This document shows positions 25,207-33,480 of a DNA stretch of 64,000 nt, one piece after another. A program made the position numbers and the translations under genes. Position 1 is the stretch's first letter, and each line of letters opens with the position of its first letter. Source of the DNA: Schaalia sp. JY-X169. Its GTDB lineage: Bacteria; Actinomycetota; Actinomycetes; Actinomycetales; Actinomycetaceae. Under the pieces are notes generated by a model. That model was not told where the DNA came from. It saw nothing but the letters and a program-made list of their open reading frames with translations, and made no database searches. The stretch covers positions 1,364,001-1,428,000 of the forward strand of contig NZ_CP059675.1 of assembly GCF_014069575.1 (NCBI RefSeq), in the 5' to 3' direction.

Positions 25207-26401
25207 GGAGTACCTAGACAAAGTCTTGGCTCTGGCCGATCTGGTGCCGAGCAGCGTGGAACCAATTGGCGGGGGCTTTGGCCGGATTCTGGCGGAAGAC
25301 CTCTTTGCACGCTATCCGGTTCCACCTTTCACAAACTCCGCCATGGATGGGTTTGCGGTGCGGGCAGCAGACTTGGGGATCGGGCCGACCCGCCTGGAAG
25401 TCGTCGGTGATATCCCTGCGGGGGCACAGGACGCTCCTCCCGTCGGGGCGGGCGAGGCCGTCAGAATCATGACCGGCGCCCCCCTGCCCCGCGGCGCTGA
25501 CACGGTCATTCCAGTTGAGCTTTCGGACCAGGCGGCAGGTGATGTCCCACTTCCGCGGTCGGTTGTGGTGAACCCACTGCCTCGAGGTGGCAACGTACGT
25601 CACCGCGGTGAGGATGTGGCGGTCGGCGCGAAAGTTCTTCGAGCTGGGGCTTCCTGGACGCCCGCAGCTGCCGCCGCTGCCGCTTCAGTTGGTTACAGCG
25701 AGGTCCCTCTGCGCCGCCGACCGCGCGTCGCAGTGCTCGCAACCGGTTCGGAGTTGGTGAGCCCGGGCGCACAGTTGGGGTTCGGGCAGATTCCCGACTC
25801 AAACTCGATCCTCCTCGCGGGCCTTGTCGAGCAGTTCGGTGGCGAGGTCGTCCTGACTACCGCGGTTCCCGACTCCGTCTCGCAGTTCGAGGACTCCCTC
25901 GACCGAGCCGCGAGCCTGGGCGCCGACCTGATTGTGACCGCGGGTGCCATCTCGGCGGGAGCGTTTGAAGTAGTCAGGCAAAGCCTTGAGGGGAAAGTGT
26001 CCTTCAACAAGGTTGCAATGCAACCGGGCAAACCGCAGGCCTGCGGCATGCTGACTCTGCAGGGCCGACCGACCGCTTTTGTCGGTCTTCCCGGCAACCC
26101 CGTCAGCGTCTTTGTTTCGGCTTGGGTTTTTCTGCGCCCCCTGTTGGCCAGGTTTCAGGGAGCCGAGGCCGCTTGGCAGGCGGTGGAGCTGCCGACTGAA
26201 GAAGGCTGGAAGAGCCCCTCTGGCCGGCGCCAGTTCGTCCCCGTAATCATTGACAACGGCGCAGTTTCACGCATCCACCATCTTGGTTCTGGATCGCACC
26301 TGATTGCGTCCACCCATCTGGCGAATGCGCTTGCCGTAGTCCCCGCAGAAGTCTCTGCAGTGGCTCCTTCCGACATGCTCAAGGTATACCCGGTGCGGTA
26401 A
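25193..26401 (+). CDS. moeA: Molybdopterin molybdenumtransferase
   Basis: A 402-residue enzyme inserting molybdate into adenylated molybdopterin. The MoeA pattern is clear: FTNSAMDGFAVRAADL near residues 44-59, VRIMTGAPLPRGADTVIP near residue 92, LATGSELVSPG near residue 183, IVTAGAISAGAFEVV near residue 247, and the GLPGNPVSVFVS loop near residue 300. AAGGAGG gives a strong ribosome site for the ATG at 25193, inside the end of the moeB-like gene. It acts after the Mog/MogA adenylation step encoded by 27774-29257. Confidence 0.95.
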   Translation: MLSVEEYLDKVLALADLVPSSVEPIGGGFGRILAEDLFARYPVPPFTNSAMDGFAVRAADLGIGPTRLEVVGDIPAGAQDAPPVGAGEAVRIMTGAPLPRGADTVIPVELSDQAAGDVPLPRSVVVNPLPRGGNVRHRGEDVAVGAKVLRAGASWTPAAAAAAASVGYSEVPLRRRPRVAVLATGSELVSPGAQLGFGQIPDSNSILLAGLVEQFGGEVVLTTAVPDSVSQFEDSLDRAASLGADLIVTAGAISAGAFEVVRQSLEGKVSFNKVAMQPGKPQACGMLTLQGRPTAFVGLPGNPVSVFVSAWVFLRPLLARFQGAEAAWQAVELPTEEGWKSPSGRRQFVPVIIDNGAVSRIHHLGSGSHLIASTHLANALAVVPAEVSAVAPSDMLKVYPVR

Positions 26402-26424
26402 GTTAAGGCCCGGAGGAGGCAGCC

Positions 26425-27273
26425 TTGGAGACAAAGAAGAAGTCGCGGCCGCAGATGACGCAGAGTCAGCAGACCTGGCATAAGTACACTGACGTCCCTT
26501 TGATCGTCGCTAGTCTCGCCTATCTGATTGCCTACACATGGCGGGCCATCGGGGACCTGTCCGGGGTGGGATGGGCGCTAACGACATCAACCATGACGAT
26601 AACCTGGCTCATGTTTTTCGTTGACTACGTGGTGCGTTTTGCGACAGCCAAAGAGAACTTCCGCTGGTTCACAACACATTGGTTCGATCTTCTCTGTGTA
26701 CTGGTTCCGGTGCTACGTCTGGTGCTCCTGCTCCGCGTCTTTACGCAGCTCGGTAGCAGGTGGGCATCTCCCGGTGACCGAATGCGTGTCCAGGTAATGG
26801 TTTACGGCATCGGCGCCTCCGCGATTCTCATCTACATCTCTGCACTGGCCGTTCTTGAGGCCGAACGCAATGCTGCGGGCGCTACCATCAAGACGTTCCG
26901 CGATGCTATCTGGTGGGCTTGTGTGACAGTGTCAACGACAGGCTACGGCGACTACACCCCTGTCACCAGCGCGGGAAGGCTCACGGCAACCGCTCTCATG
27001 TTTGGGGGGATGGCCCTGATTGGGGTTACGACAGCAACGCTGGCCTCGCTGATGATTGAAATCGCCTCGCGGCACGAGGCGGAAAAGGGAGCTAGAGCCG
27101 TCCCGCAGCTCCCCCACTTCCATCTCCTCCACAACCATGACACTGGCACTGCTGGGCCCGGCCCAGACGCCCAACACGGAGCCTTCCCGGGTGATGGCGC
27201 GCCGCCGACCTCGCCATCGTCCTCGCCATCGTCACCGCCCGGATCGCCCTCGTCACCGCCGACCTCGTCCTAG
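26425..27273 (+). CDS. Voltage-gated-type potassium channel
   Basis: A 282-residue membrane protein with about six helices (first near residues 25-45). The pore helix and selectivity filter are TVSTTGYGDYTPVTSAGR, matching K+ channels. The fourth helix carries spaced arginines (VLRLVLLLRVFTQLGSR), as in voltage sensors. The tail after residue about 250 is a Pro/Ser repeat encoded by a low-complexity tract. The TTG start at 26425 has GGAGGAGG upstream. It sits between moeA and moaC, only 23 and 7 bases away. The placement is unusual; it could help membrane-potential balance during nitrate respiration, which is speculation. Confidence 0.85.
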   Translation: METKKKSRPQMTQSQQTWHKYTDVPLIVASLAYLIAYTWRAIGDLSGVGWALTTSTMTITWLMFFVDYVVRFATAKENFRWFTTHWFDLLCVLVPVLRLVLLLRVFTQLGSRWASPGDRMRVQVMVYGIGASAILIYISALAVLEAERNAAGATIKTFRDAIWWACVTVSTTGYGDYTPVTSAGRLTATALMFGGMALIGVTTATLASLMIEIASRHEAEKGARAVPQLPHFHLLHNHDTGTAGPGPDAQHGAFPGDGAPPTSPSSSPSSPPGSPSSPPTSS

Positions 27274-27280
27274 GAGCCCC

Positions 27281-27754
27281 ATGCAGTTCACACACCTCAA
27301 TGAGCGCGGCGACGCGCGCATGGTCGACGTCACTGCCAAGCAGCCCACGGTCCGCTCCGCGACCGCGGAGGCCATGGTTGCCTGCTCACCTGACGTGGTG
27401 CGTGCACTACGGGACGGCACCGTCCCCAAGGGCGACGTCCTTGCGGTGGCTCGAGTCGCGGGGATCGCCGCCGCGAAAAAGGTCCCGGATCTTCTGCCGC
27501 TCGCTCACGTGATCGGCGTGCACGGTGTTGCCCTCGAACTCACCATCGTGGACGAGGGCGTCCAGCTCCGCGCGGACGTAAAGACCGCGGACCGGACAGG
27601 GGTCGAGATGGAGGCACTAACAGCGGTGACCGTTGCCGCCCTCGCGATTGTGGACATGGTCAAAGGCGTGGATCGCAGCGCAGAAATCCTTCATGCGCGG
27701 GTTACGGCTAAGTCCGGGGGCCGTAGCGGCGACTGGACGAGAAACGCAGACTGA
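27281..27754 (+). CDS. moaC: Cyclic pyranopterin monophosphate synthase
   Basis: A 157-residue enzyme completing the first Moco step with MoaA. Family blocks are present: MVDVTAKQPTVRSATAEA near the start, IAAAKKVPDLLPLAHVIGVHGV in the middle, and KTADRTGVEMEALTAVTVAALAIVDMVK with the catalytic Lys/Asp region. It begins 7 bases after the potassium channel gene with a GGAG ribosome site. It is the last rightward gene of the Moco operon; the next two genes converge on it. Confidence 0.95.
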   Translation: MQFTHLNERGDARMVDVTAKQPTVRSATAEAMVACSPDVVRALRDGTVPKGDVLAVARVAGIAAAKKVPDLLPLAHVIGVHGVALELTIVDEGVQLRADVKTADRTGVEMEALTAVTVAALAIVDMVKGVDRSAEILHARVTAKSGGRSGDWTRNAD

Positions 27755-27773
27755 CGTCGTGATCGTTTCCGGC

Positions 27774-28268
27774 CTAACGGTCGTGCCCCACCCCGTCCAA
27801 CGACGCGACTATGCGCTCAAGCATTGGGCCGAGGACGGCCAGAGTGTCCCTGGCTCCCCCACGGGAGCCGGGTGCATTGACAACCAATGATCTCGGCAGG
27901 CCCGGGAGTTCGACCACGCCCGCCACTCCACGCGAAAGCAGGGACAGCGGGGTCTTCTCAGCACCACGGCGTCGAATCTCTTCCATGATCCCCGGGATCT
28001 CAAATTCCACCAGTGGCATGGTTGCCTCAACCGCAACATCTTGCGGCAGCAATCCGCTGGCACCCGCGGTGATAGCCACCCGCGCGCCCCCGTGAAACGC
28101 ATCGACCAGGGCGGAAGTTATCAGGGACGTATCGCAAGGCACGATTTGCGGGTCGCTTACTTGAAAACCCAGTGACGCGAGACCTTCGCGCAACACTGTA
28201 CCGGCACGGTCTTCAGCGGCGTCTTCAAGAGCAGCATCGGAACAAGAAATCACCGTCACTGTCGTCAT
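27774..28268 (-). CDS. Divergent MogA/MoaB-like paralogue
   Basis: A 164-residue MoCF-fold protein (TVTVISCSDAALEDAAEDRAG start, LVVNAPGSRGGARDTL end). In active MogA/MoaB the substrate loop reads TTGGTG-x-x-x-RD-x-T-P-EAT; here it is TAGASGLLPQDVAVEAT, keeping the Asp but losing the Gly-Gly-Thr-Gly and Arg. It may be inactive, regulatory or specialised. Its ATG overlaps the stop of the MogA-MoaE fusion (ATGA), so the two are made together. It may act with the upstream fusion as a hetero-oligomer, but that is inference. Confidence 0.75.
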   Translation of the reverse strand: MTTVTVISCSDAALEDAAEDRAGTVLREGLASLGFQVSDPQIVPCDTSLITSALVDAFHGGARVAITAGASGLLPQDVAVEATMPLVEFEIPGIMEEIRRRGAEKTPLSLLSRGVAGVVELPGLPRSLVVNAPGSRGGARDTLAVLGPMLERIVASLDGVGHDR

Positions 28269-29257
28269 CACGCCACCCCTGTCCATTCTTGGCTTCCGTC
28301 TGCAAAATGCTGTCGTTTCCACACTGGCAGTCTCATTTTCACCTGCTCTATAACTGCTTCGAGCAGGCGGAAAGCCTCCGCGCGGTGCGGGGCAGACACC
28401 GCGGCTCCGAGGGCGATACCACCCACCTCCAAATGCCCGGTGCGGTGTAGCACCGCTATCCGACAGGCACCGCTTGCCTGTGCAACCTGCTCTGCGATCT
28501 CCTCAACCACCCGACCCGCATCGGGGTGTGCCTCATAGTCGATGGCGGTCACTTGGCGCCCGTCGTCGTGGTTACGCACCTGACCACAGAAGGTCACGAC
28601 TGCCCCCGCCGTCGGGTCATCAACCGCGTCAACGAGGACGCCCATGTCTAAGGTTTGATCAGATACACCAGCGATGACAACCCGGGCTGCTCCTCCCTGG
28701 CTTCTGCCCCTGTTTTGTACCCGGGAGGTGGCCTCCAGGTGTCCATCAAACCCTTCGAAGGGATCTTCACCCTGCGGTACGGGGTGGTCCCCATCGCGCA
28801 TCTGGGAGACGATGTGCTCCAGCAGTGGTCCAACAACCCGAACTGCGTCCCGCACCCCACCGACAGAACCGGGAGCGTTGATAATCAGCACCGGCAGACC
28901 GCCAAAGCGCCCAACACCCGCAAGACCCCGAGAGAGTGCGGCTTGCGGCACATTCGGGTTTGAACGCAACAGGTTTTCAATGCCGAACATCCGTTGTTCG
29001 ATGAGAGCCTCAGTGGCCTCAGGAGTCTGGTCCCGTCCTGTTACCCCCGTTCCGCCAGTTGTGAAAACAACATTGACCCCGGCGTCCGCAGCTCCCGAGA
29101 TTGCGGCCGTCACGGTGTCGACGCCATCAGGCACAACATCCGTGCGAACCACCTCGCCGTAGGCGGAAAGTAAGGATGCGGCCAGTGGACCCGACGCATC
29201 CTCCCGTTCCCCGCGAGAGACCCGATCTGAAACAGTTACGACCGCGATTTTCACCAT
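28268..29257 (-). CDS. MogA-MoaE fusion protein (molybdopterin adenylyltransferase / MPT synthase large subunit)
   Basis: A 329-residue two-domain enzyme. Residues 1-165 form a MogA/MoaB domain with an intact loop FTTGGTGVTGRDQTPEAT, and INAPGSVGGVRDAV further on. After a short linker, residues about 195-329 form MoaE: GAVVTFCGQVRNHDDGRQV, ALHRTGHLEVG-type HRTG motif, and the signature EQVKMRLPVWKRQHFADGSQEW with catalytic Lys. It would both build molybdopterin with MoaD and adenylate it before MoeA adds molybdate. The start at 29257 fits the fold; the frame extends upstream to 29338 without support. Confidence 0.92.
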   Translation of the reverse strand: MVKIAVVTVSDRVSRGEREDASGPLAASLLSAYGEVVRTDVVPDGVDTVTAAISGAADAGVNVVFTTGGTGVTGRDQTPEATEALIEQRMFGIENLLRSNPNVPQAALSRGLAGVGRFGGLPVLIINAPGSVGGVRDAVRVVGPLLEHIVSQMRDGDHPVPQGEDPFEGFDGHLEATSRVQNRGRSQGGAARVVIAGVSDQTLDMGVLVDAVDDPTAGAVVTFCGQVRNHDDGRQVTAIDYEAHPDAGRVVEEIAEQVAQASGACRIAVLHRTGHLEVGGIALGAAVSAPHRAEAFRLLEAVIEQVKMRLPVWKRQHFADGSQEWTGVA

Positions 29258-29336
29258 ACCCCCAGCATATCTACTCCACGCTGACCAGTACGCTCTATCC
29301 TTGTAGGCAGGCTGTTTTCGAGTAGGGCGGGTGGGC

Positions 29337-30146
29337 ATGATGGAACAGGTAGCTGTTGGAAAAGCCGTGCCCCGCCAGCCAGTTGATGATCCCCGTTATC
29401 AGCGTATCCGTTCCAAACTCACTGATGCGATCCTCGCACTGGCAGCACAGAAGCCCGCCGAGCAGATCTCCGTGTCGGAACTGACCGAGGCGGCCGGTGT
29501 TTCTAGGACCACCTTCTACAAGCACTCCAGCTCTCCGTCCTCATTCCTTGCCGAGCACCTCATCTCAGCTCTAGCGCCGCAAATGGAACCCATCGCACAT
29601 CTACTTGACCAGCCCGGCCCCGGCTACCTGCTGCAGTGGCGGGAAATCCACCTCGCCCTCCTCGAACACGTGGCCGCCAATCACCGTGTTTACAACCATG
29701 TTCTTCCCGAGGGCGGGCAATCAGTCGTTCTGGCCATGATCACTTCGTACTTTGATGCCCTCTTCGAGGAGTTCGTCCGCGATTTCGTGCGTCACGTCGA
29801 AGGGCCGGTCCCCTCGGAACTGTGGATCCAGATGGCTTCTTCCCAACAGGTTCACAACACCATTGCCATGGTGCAGTCCTGGCTGAAGACAGGCATGACC
29901 GAAGATCCAGACGAGGTCGTGGCTGCCTATTTCAGCCTGCTACCTCCCTGGCAGGTCGCGCACATCTCAGAGCTGGGTCGTTCCACCCTGAGGGTCGATC
30001 CGATCCAGGGTCTCCTTAGCGCGAGTTTCGGTCCCGATGGTGAACGCCTCGATAACGAAGTGGGGATCGGTCCCAACCTTCTCCACGGCCGAGGACGAAT
30101 CACCCTGGGAACTACGCGGCATAAACCGTCACCTGAGTTGCCTTGA
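29337..30146 (+). CDS. TetR/AcrR family transcriptional regulator
   Basis: A 269-residue regulator whose N-terminal HTH is ILALAAQKPAEQISVSELTEAAGVSRTTFYKHSSSPSSFLAEHL (about residues 33-76). It is longer than most TetR proteins; the last 60 residues are not conserved-looking and their codons run over the modC stop. It is divergent from the MogA-MoaE gene with 79 bases between and converges on modC with a 35-base overlap. Either the Moco or the molybdate genes could be targets, but no ligand can be named. Two ATGs (29337, 29340) are possible starts. Confidence 0.82.
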   Translation: MMEQVAVGKAVPRQPVDDPRYQRIRSKLTDAILALAAQKPAEQISVSELTEAAGVSRTTFYKHSSSPSSFLAEHLISALAPQMEPIAHLLDQPGPGYLLQWREIHLALLEHVAANHRVYNHVLPEGGQSVVLAMITSYFDALFEEFVRDFVRHVEGPVPSELWIQMASSQQVHNTIAMVQSWLKTGMTEDPDEVVAAYFSLLPPWQVAHISELGRSTLRVDPIQGLLSASFGPDGERLDNEVGIGPNLLHGRGRITLGTTRHKPSPELP

Positions 30147-31158
30147 CCGCAAACACAACCCTGCTACCAGGATAGAGATCAAGGTCAGCCAAAGCCTTGA
30201 CCGTAATGTCGGCTGCCAGGCTCTGGCCCGACGACTCGCCGTGGATACGCACCAAGCCGTTGGCAGGCTCAATCTCCCTTACTGTGACTTCAAAGTTATT
30301 GCGAGGACTGCCCTGGATCGCCGCCGGATAGACAGAAACAGCTCGGGGAGAGAAAGCAGCCGCCGCCATATCCCCGGTGCGCGGCTCCTCACCCATTCCG
30401 AGCACTGTCATCCCTCCGGGACCGACCACCGCACCACCCTGAAATCGTCCTCGAACAAGGTTCAGCCCAGCCAACCCGGCGGTGAAAGATGTCTTGGGAT
30501 TATAGAGAACCTGGTCGGTGGGCCCACGCTCCGCCACCCGCCCATCCTCCAAAACGATCACGTAGTCAGAGAGCAGCGCCGCATCCACCAGATCATGCGT
30601 GACGATCAGCGTCGTTTGCCCTTCGAGGACGCGCCGCAGAACCCGGCGCAGTGCGGGTGCAACAGCAACGTCGAGGGCAGCCATTGGCTCATCCAAGAGC
30701 AACAGTTCAGGTTGAGCCGCCAACGCGCGCGCCACAGCCACACGTTGGGCCTGTCCCCCTGATAATTCGCCCGGCCTGCGGCTGGAGAACTCAGCCATCC
30801 CAACCTCGTCCAACCAATGTGCTGCCAACCGCGCGGCCTCCCCGCGGGGCACATGCTTAGCAAGCGGCCCAAAGGCCGTGTTCTGCGCGACCGTTTTATG
30901 TGGGAACAAAAGGGGCTCTTGCGACAGCAGCGAGACCCCCCGCGTGTGAGGAGCAGTCCACTTGGGAATGTCGAAGAGCATCTTGTCACCGAGGAACGCG
31001 CGCCCGCTATCCGGTCGCAACACCCCGGCAAGAATGCTCAACAGCGTCGACTTACCCGAACCATTGCGTCCGAGGACTGCAACGTGGGTTCCGTCCTCGA
31101 CCTCAATCTGCACGTCAAAGTTGCGCGACGCGACCTGGGCATCAAACAGCAAACTCAT
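30112..31158 (-). CDS. modC: Molybdate ABC transporter ATPase
   Basis: A 348-residue ATPase. Walker A is GRNGSGKST (about residues 30-38), the signature [15 protein letters not shown], Walker [13 protein letters not shown] and the His in IVTHDLVDA. The C-terminal part (about 230-348) is the regulatory TOBE/Mop region typical of ModC, which senses molybdate. Its ATG overlaps the modB stop by four bases. Third gene of modABC, supplying molybdate for the Moco pathway next door. Confidence 0.93.
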   Translation of the reverse strand: MSLLFDAQVASRNFDVQIEVEDGTHVAVLGRNGSGKSTLLSILAGVLRPDSGRAFLGDKMLFDIPKWTAPHTRGVSLLSQEPLLFPHKTVAQNTAFGPLAKHVPRGEAARLAAHWLDEVGMAEFSSRRPGELSGGQAQRVAVARALAAQPELLLLDEPMAALDVAVAPALRRVLRRVLEGQTTLIVTHDLVDAALLSDYVIVLEDGRVAERGPTDQVLYNPKTSFTAGLAGLNLVRGRFQGGAVVGPGGMTVLGMGEEPRTGDMAAAAFSPRAVSVYPAAIQGSPRNNFEVTVREIEPANGLVRIHGESSGQSLAADITVKALADLDLYPGSRVVFAVKATQVTVYAA

Positions 31159-31982
31159 CGCTGTGACCGCCTTGAAATGGCCGTCGTGGCGGCGGTGACC
31201 AACACAGACACCACCACCAGCAATAGGGAAAGAGCTATGGCGGCCTGGGGATCCTTGACTCGTTGCAGATAAATCTCTAACGGAAGCGTCCGCGTCACGC
31301 CCTCGAGACTCCCAGCAAACGTGATCGTCGCACCAAACTCGCCCAACGCCCGAGCAAACGAAAGAATTGCGGCGGACACCAACCCAGGCACCACGAGCGG
31401 CAGAGTCACCTGCCGCAAAGCCACGGACGGACTCGCGCCCAGCGTCGCCGCAACCACCTCATACTTACGCCCGTACGTCCGCAACGTCCCCTCCAGGGAC
31501 ACCACCAAAAACGGGAGTGCCACAAACGTTTGGGCCAGGACGACCGCAGTCGTCGAGAACGCAATGTTCATTCCAAACACTTCGAGGTACCGGCCAATCA
31601 GGCCGCGCCTCCCGAAGGTGTAGAGCAAAGCAATCCCGCCAACTACCGGCGGAAGAACCATGGGCAGCAAAACCAGGGAACGAAGAAGGGTCTGCCCCCG
31701 AAACGAACCGCGTGCCAGGACAATCGCCATCGGAACACCGAAGATGATGCACAGAAGCGTCGACACGCTTGCGGTTTGTAGGCTGAGGATGAGGGCGGTC
31801 CGGGATGAGGGACTGGTGATGAGGGACCAAAAGTTGCTCCACTCAATCCTGGTTCCCATTGCGATGAGGGGAACCAGGATGAATGCGCCCCCGATGACCG
31901 CTGGCACATAGAGCCAGCCAGGTATGCCCGAATACTCCCTCGTCACCGGTCTGCTAGCTTGTTTGGGCAGGACCGAAGCCCG
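31155..31982 (-). CDS. modB: Molybdate ABC transporter permease
   Basis: An approximately 275-residue membrane protein with about six helices. The ModB/CysT-type EAA region reads [29 protein letters not shown] near residue 190, followed by [14 protein letters not shown], the classic ModB ending. The start is uncertain: ATG at 31982 (used here) overlaps modA by 29 bases, while GTG at 31946, eight bases after the modA stop, gives 263 residues. Neither has a good ribosome site. Translation is probably coupled to modA. Confidence 0.9.
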   Translation of the reverse strand, partial: RASVLPKQASRPVTREYSGIPGWLYVPAVIGGAFILVPLIAMGTRIEWSNFWSLITSPSSRTALILSLQTASVSTLLCIIFGVPMAIVLARGSFRGQTLLRSLVLLPMVLPPVVGGIALLYTFGRRGLIGRYLEVFGMNIAFSTTAVVLAQTFVALPFLVVSLEGTLRTYGRKYEVVAATLGASPSVALRQVTLPLVVPGLVSAAILSFARALGEFGATITFAGSLEGVTRTLPLEIYLQRVKDPQAAIALSLLLVVVSVLVTAATTAISRRSQR

Positions 31983-32781
31983 CATCCTTGAGGATCTGCT
32001 GGACTGAATCGCTGAGGATGAAGTCGACCCACTCCTGACCAAGTTCAGGCTCCGCGCCCGTGGTCACAGCAACGATTGGGTTCTTGTTGACAGCGTCGGC
32101 CGACTCTGGGAATGCTATGGCCTCAACGGTGTCCCCGGCCGAGATGGCATCGGTCTTGTAGACCAGGCCAGCGTCGGCTTCACCGGCTTGAACCTTGGCG
32201 AGGACGTCAGTTACCGACTGCTCCTCAGAGACTGGCTTCAGCGTCACCCCACTGGCTTCGACAACCTTCTGGGTTGCAGCCCCGCATGGTACTTCCGGGG
32301 CGCAGATCACCAGCAGCAGACCCTCTTTGGTGAGGTCTTGAAAGGTTGCAATCTGCGCGGGGTTGTCCGGGGGCGTGACAATCGTCAGTTGGTTCGTTGC
32401 GTAGATGATCGGCTCGCTTGAGTTCAGCCCCGCCTCAACCACAGGCGCCATTTGCTTCTCATTTGCAGATGCAAATACGTCGGCTGGAGCGCCCTCGACG
32501 ATTTGCTCTTGCAGATCCTGGGAGCCCGCGAAGTTGAAGACAACCTTGACGCCCTCAAACATCTTCGCCAGCTCGGTGAAGGTTGGCTCCATTGACGCGG
32601 CTGCGAACACTGTCAGTGTCCGTGCTTCACTCGAGGAAGTATCGCCCGAAGTAGCAGACTGAGTCGACGTACCTGCGGCCCCGGATTCTGCCGACGTGCC
32701 ACCCCCGGCAGCGCAACCGCCGAGCAAAAGCGAGGTGATGCCAAGTCCGAGGACGACCTTGCTGAGAATGCTTCTTTCCAT
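31954..32781 (-). CDS. modA: Molybdate-binding lipoprotein
   Basis: A 275-residue extracytoplasmic solute-binding protein. A signal peptide ends in the lipobox [10 protein letters not shown] (Cys about residue 23), followed by a Ser/Thr-rich linker and then the ModA fold starting [20 protein letters not shown]. Residues typical of oxyanion binding are seen in [17 protein letters not shown] and the later GLVYKTDA segment. An AAAGG site precedes the ATG. First gene of modABC and transcribed away from the HTH-TOBE gene, which lies 13 bases upstream and is likely co-transcribed. Confidence 0.94.
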   Translation of the reverse strand: MERSILSKVVLGLGITSLLLGGCAAGGGTSAESGAAGTSTQSATSGDTSSSEARTLTVFAAASMEPTFTELAKMFEGVKVVFNFAGSQDLQEQIVEGAPADVFASANEKQMAPVVEAGLNSSEPIIYATNQLTIVTPPDNPAQIATFQDLTKEGLLLVICAPEVPCGAATQKVVEASGVTLKPVSEEQSVTDVLAKVQAGEADAGLVYKTDAISAGDTVEAIAFPESADAVNKNPIVAVTTGAEPELGQEWVDFILSDSVQQILKDAGFGPAQTS

Positions 32782-32794
32782 TGCATGTGCCTTT

Positions 32795-33190
32795 CTAGTT
32801 TGCGGCTTCGACTATGACGGTGGTTGCCTTCACCACTGCAACCGCGACGACCCCTGGCTCCAAGCCGAGGTCGCCCACGGCCTCCGTGCTCATCAGCGAG
32901 ACGATGCGAAAGGGTCCGCACTGCATTTCAACCTGGGACATGACACGGTCGGAGGTCACTTTGGTTACCAGTCCCACCAGTCGGTTGCGTGCGGATGTTT
33001 GACCGCCCGTTGGATCAGGCGGCGGAGCTGCAAGGGACTGGGCAAACTCTGCGAGTTCACGCCCGTCCACGACTTTTCTGTTGCTGGAGTCAAGCCCCGC
33101 GCTGAGCAGCCCCGTCTCAATCCACCGCCGCACGGTGTCGTCACTGACCCCGAGAAACTGCGCCGCTTCGCTAATCCGTATTTGCGTCAT
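32795..33190 (-). CDS. HTH-TOBE molybdate-responsive regulator candidate
   Basis: A 131-residue protein. Residues 1-50 are an excisionase/MerR-type helix-turn-helix (RISEAAQFLGVSDDTVRRWIETGLL). Residues about 65-131 are a single Mop/TOBE domain (ARNRLVGLVTKVTSDRVMSQVEM to VVKATTVIVE) of the kind that binds molybdate or tungstate. It lies just upstream of modA on the same strand and faces narG across a region with strong palindromes. It could be a small ModE substitute controlling mod and nar genes. The ATG at 33190 lacks a Shine-Dalgarno and is 7 bases from a TATACT box. Confidence 0.85.
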   Translation of the reverse strand: MTQIRISEAAQFLGVSDDTVRRWIETGLLSAGLDSSNRKVVDGRELAEFAQSLAAPPPDPTGGQTSARNRLVGLVTKVTSDRVMSQVEMQCGPFRIVSLMSTEAVGDLGLEPGVVAVAVVKATTVIVEAAN

Positions 33191-33197
33191 AGATTGC

Positions 33198-33203
33198 AGT
33201 ATA
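33198..33203 (-). promoter_or_regulatory. -10 box of a probable leaderless promoter for the HTH-TOBE/modABC operon
   Basis: On the minus strand TATACT is followed by GCAATCT and then the ATG at 33190, so transcription should begin at or next to the start codon. No ribosome site is seen. Confidence 0.65.
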
Positions 33204-33339
33204 GACACGTATTTGCGGTTCGTGCTACTGGCGCCTCAGAAGCCTTTTCAGCCGCAATGTGGAAGACAGCCCGTGCAGATTAGGCGTGGTTTCACCACTG
33301 TGGAGAGCGATCTGCAATTACGCAACACTTCCCTGCTCA

Positions 33340-33362
33340 TATAGGGCAAAATTTGCCCTATA
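33340..33362. promoter_or_regulatory. Perfect 23-bp palindrome in the narG/HTH-TOBE intergenic region
   Basis: Arms TATAGGGCAAA and TTTGCCCTATA flank a single A. It lies 118 bases before the narG ATG and 149 bases before the HTH-TOBE gene. This is a strong candidate dimeric operator for nitrate, oxygen or molybdate control. It does not match FNR, LexA, iron-box or E. coli ModE consensus. Confidence 0.8.
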
Positions 33363-33384
33363 CGACACGTGTGGAATAGGCGTA

Positions 33385-33396
33385 TTTCCGCGGAAA
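33385..33396. promoter_or_regulatory. Second palindrome upstream of narG
   Basis: TTTCCGCGGAAA is a perfect 12-bp palindrome about 84 bases before narG. A smaller one, ACACGTGT (33365-33372), lies between it and the 23-bp palindrome. They may be further regulator sites near the nar promoter. Confidence 0.5.
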
Positions 33397-33480
33397 CCAG
33401 CCTTTTTCAAGCCATTCGTTGTTGAATAGAAGCACCTGGGTGAAGACGCCCAATCCGCATGAAGTTGAGTGAGGAAACCG

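Noticed and set aside
26425-27273. Treating the channel as a two-helix KcsA-type protein
   Set aside because: Several helices with spaced arginines precede the pore, favouring a six-helix voltage-gated type.
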